A stretch of DNA of 64,000 nt from Cylindrodendrum hubeiense (taxonomy: Eukaryota; Ascomycota; Sordariomycetes; Hypocreales; Nectriaceae): NCBI GenBank assembly GCA_014621425.1, contig JAANBB010000096.1:44719-108718 (forward strand). The letters run 5' to 3'. The position numbers and the translations under genes are program-made. This document shows positions 63,127-64,000 of the stretch, piece after piece. Positions within the stretch are counted from its first letter, which is position 1. The number at the start of each line of letters is the position of its first letter. Below the pieces are notes generated by a model, which searched no databases, was not told where the DNA came from, and worked only from the letters and a program-made list of their open reading frames with translations.

Positions 63127-63850
63127 GCGGCTTGACCCGCCGCCACAGCTTAGAATACCCGGTGAACAGGGACTCCTGGTGCGCGAGCTTGTCATGTTCT
63201 CCCCGGTACGTGTACATAATTGAAAGAAAAGATGCAAGTGTATATAAGAGATACGAGAGAGGCAGCGACACGGTTGGGAGAATACTGGCTCAAGAAGCAC
63301 AGGCGGGAATCCTGTCCCTTGCCTAGTTGTCCAACCATATAGTAATAATGTTGCCATACACTACAAGCTCCTAAACGCGATGCACATGCGACGACAAGGT
63401 GATAAATACCGCGTGTAATATTTATGTTTTGAATGGATTGCTCAAATTACTTCACTTCCCAACCCCCAGGCGCTTCCCAACCGCGCCCCTTTTTGCTGCC
63501 CCTTTCTCTCCCGTCTCTCTCCCCTCCCGTATATGCCCGCCCAAGCCGGCCGTAGCAAGATCCGAAGCCCTGAGCCTGGCAAAACAAAGAGCTAAAGGTG
63601 CCAAATAGAGAAAGTGCCGATTGCAGTAAGTAGTAATACAGAAGTGCCTGTTCCCTCCGCTCTCCGTCCTCGCCTCGATATGCAAAGCGATCCATCCCGT
63701 CTCCGTATCCGTCTCCGTATCCGTCTCCGTCACCCCCGATGTGCGAAGCCGTCCACCCTTCGCAAGCCCCGGGGAGGCGACGCATAAACAGCCAGCGCCT
63801 CCATCACGCGCGCAAATTCAGCGGCGTTGTCGTTTTCATCGCCGACACGC
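63127..63850. other. Convergent intergenic region at the right end
   Basis: No gene seen. It lies between the stop codons of the pectate lyase and the RGG protein and should hold both 3' UTRs. CCGTATCCGTCTC units repeat near 63700-63730. Confidence 0.5.
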
Positions 63851-64000
63851 TTACCGGGAGTAAGGGTGGAACCCACGGCTGCCTCCTCGGCCGCCGCCAC
63901 GGTAGTTGGCGCCCGGCTTGCCGGCATTCTTGGGTCCGGTCGGCGCGTTGGCGGGCGGTGCGTGTTGAGGATCGGGAGAGCCCTGGGCGCTGCCTCGAAA
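63851..64000 (-). CDS. C-terminus of an RGG-type protein (partial)
   Basis: The minus frame is open from the window edge and ends at a TAA (63853-63851), giving the last 49 residues: a Pro/Gly/Asn-rich stretch, then NYRGGGRGGSRGFHPYSR. Arg-Gly-Gly boxes are typical of RNA-binding proteins, so a role in RNA metabolism is likely, but the family cannot be told from this tail. A second frame (63730-63927) overlaps but looks like a shadow. Confidence 0.5.
   Translation of the reverse strand, partial: FRGSAQGSPDPQHAPPANAPTGPKNAGKPGANYRGGGRGGSRGFHPYSR

Overview
This window looks like a GC-rich contig from a filamentous ascomycete, most likely a Sordariomycete and possibly Hypocreales. The evidence is short spliceosomal introns (about 50-220 nt) with GTRNGT donors and CTRAC branch points, fungal-only families (Zn2Cys6 and C2H2/fungal-specific regulators, a DUF6536 membrane protein, a T5orf172 protein, a BOI-type polarity protein, an MHP1-like protein, a CBM1-pectate lyase), long gene-free spacers, and recurrent TAGGTA/ACCTAC motifs in the spacers. 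The species call is inference.

Layout. 1-4242: an AT-hook-rich exon of a gene that starts outside the window, running directly into an FHL1-type FHA/forkhead factor with two homopolymer-associated frame breaks. 5126-8110 (-): BOI-type SH3-SAM-PH scaffold, with an N and a lost base in the middle. 12068-15787 (+): PIAS-like SP-RING protein. 16542-18651 (+): Zn2Cys6 regulator. 18855-20123 (-): T5orf172 (GIY-YIG-like) protein. 21611-22599 (-): HAD hydrolase, divergent from 23041-24171 (+) ribosomal protein L5. 27051-30682 (+): MHP1-like leucine-rich-repeat protein with a GC-AG intron. 33360-35933 (+): DUF6536 membrane protein. 38705-38923 (+): candidate 72-residue protein. 41580-45398 (-): C2-domain phosphatidylserine decarboxylase (PSD2 type). 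48838-52223 (-): C2H2 plus fungal-specific transcription factor. 58419-59944 (-): choline-phosphate cytidylyltransferase. 61938-63126 (+): secreted CBM1-PL3 pectate lyase. 63851-64000 (-): C-terminus of an RGG-type protein that continues past the window.

How the genes relate. This is an ordinary fungal chromosome arm of mostly housekeeping and regulatory genes, not an obvious cluster. FHL1 and RPL5 both belong to ribosome biogenesis. PSD2 and the cytidylyltransferase supply the two routes to phosphatidylcholine, PE methylation and the Kennedy pathway. BOI and MHP1-like proteins concern polarity, cytoskeleton or cell wall. The pectate lyase is the one clear secreted plant-polymer enzyme. No rRNA, tRNA, intact transposon, CRISPR array or secondary-metabolite cluster was recognised. 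I did not find a convincing new multi-gene system. The best second looks are the AT-hook/FHL1 junction, the uncharacterised N-terminal block of the SP-RING protein, the T5orf172 protein with its in-frame minisatellite, the HAD protein with an altered DxD motif, and the small ORF at 38705.

Exon borders were read by eye from splice consensus and reading-frame continuity. All spliced models close in frame.
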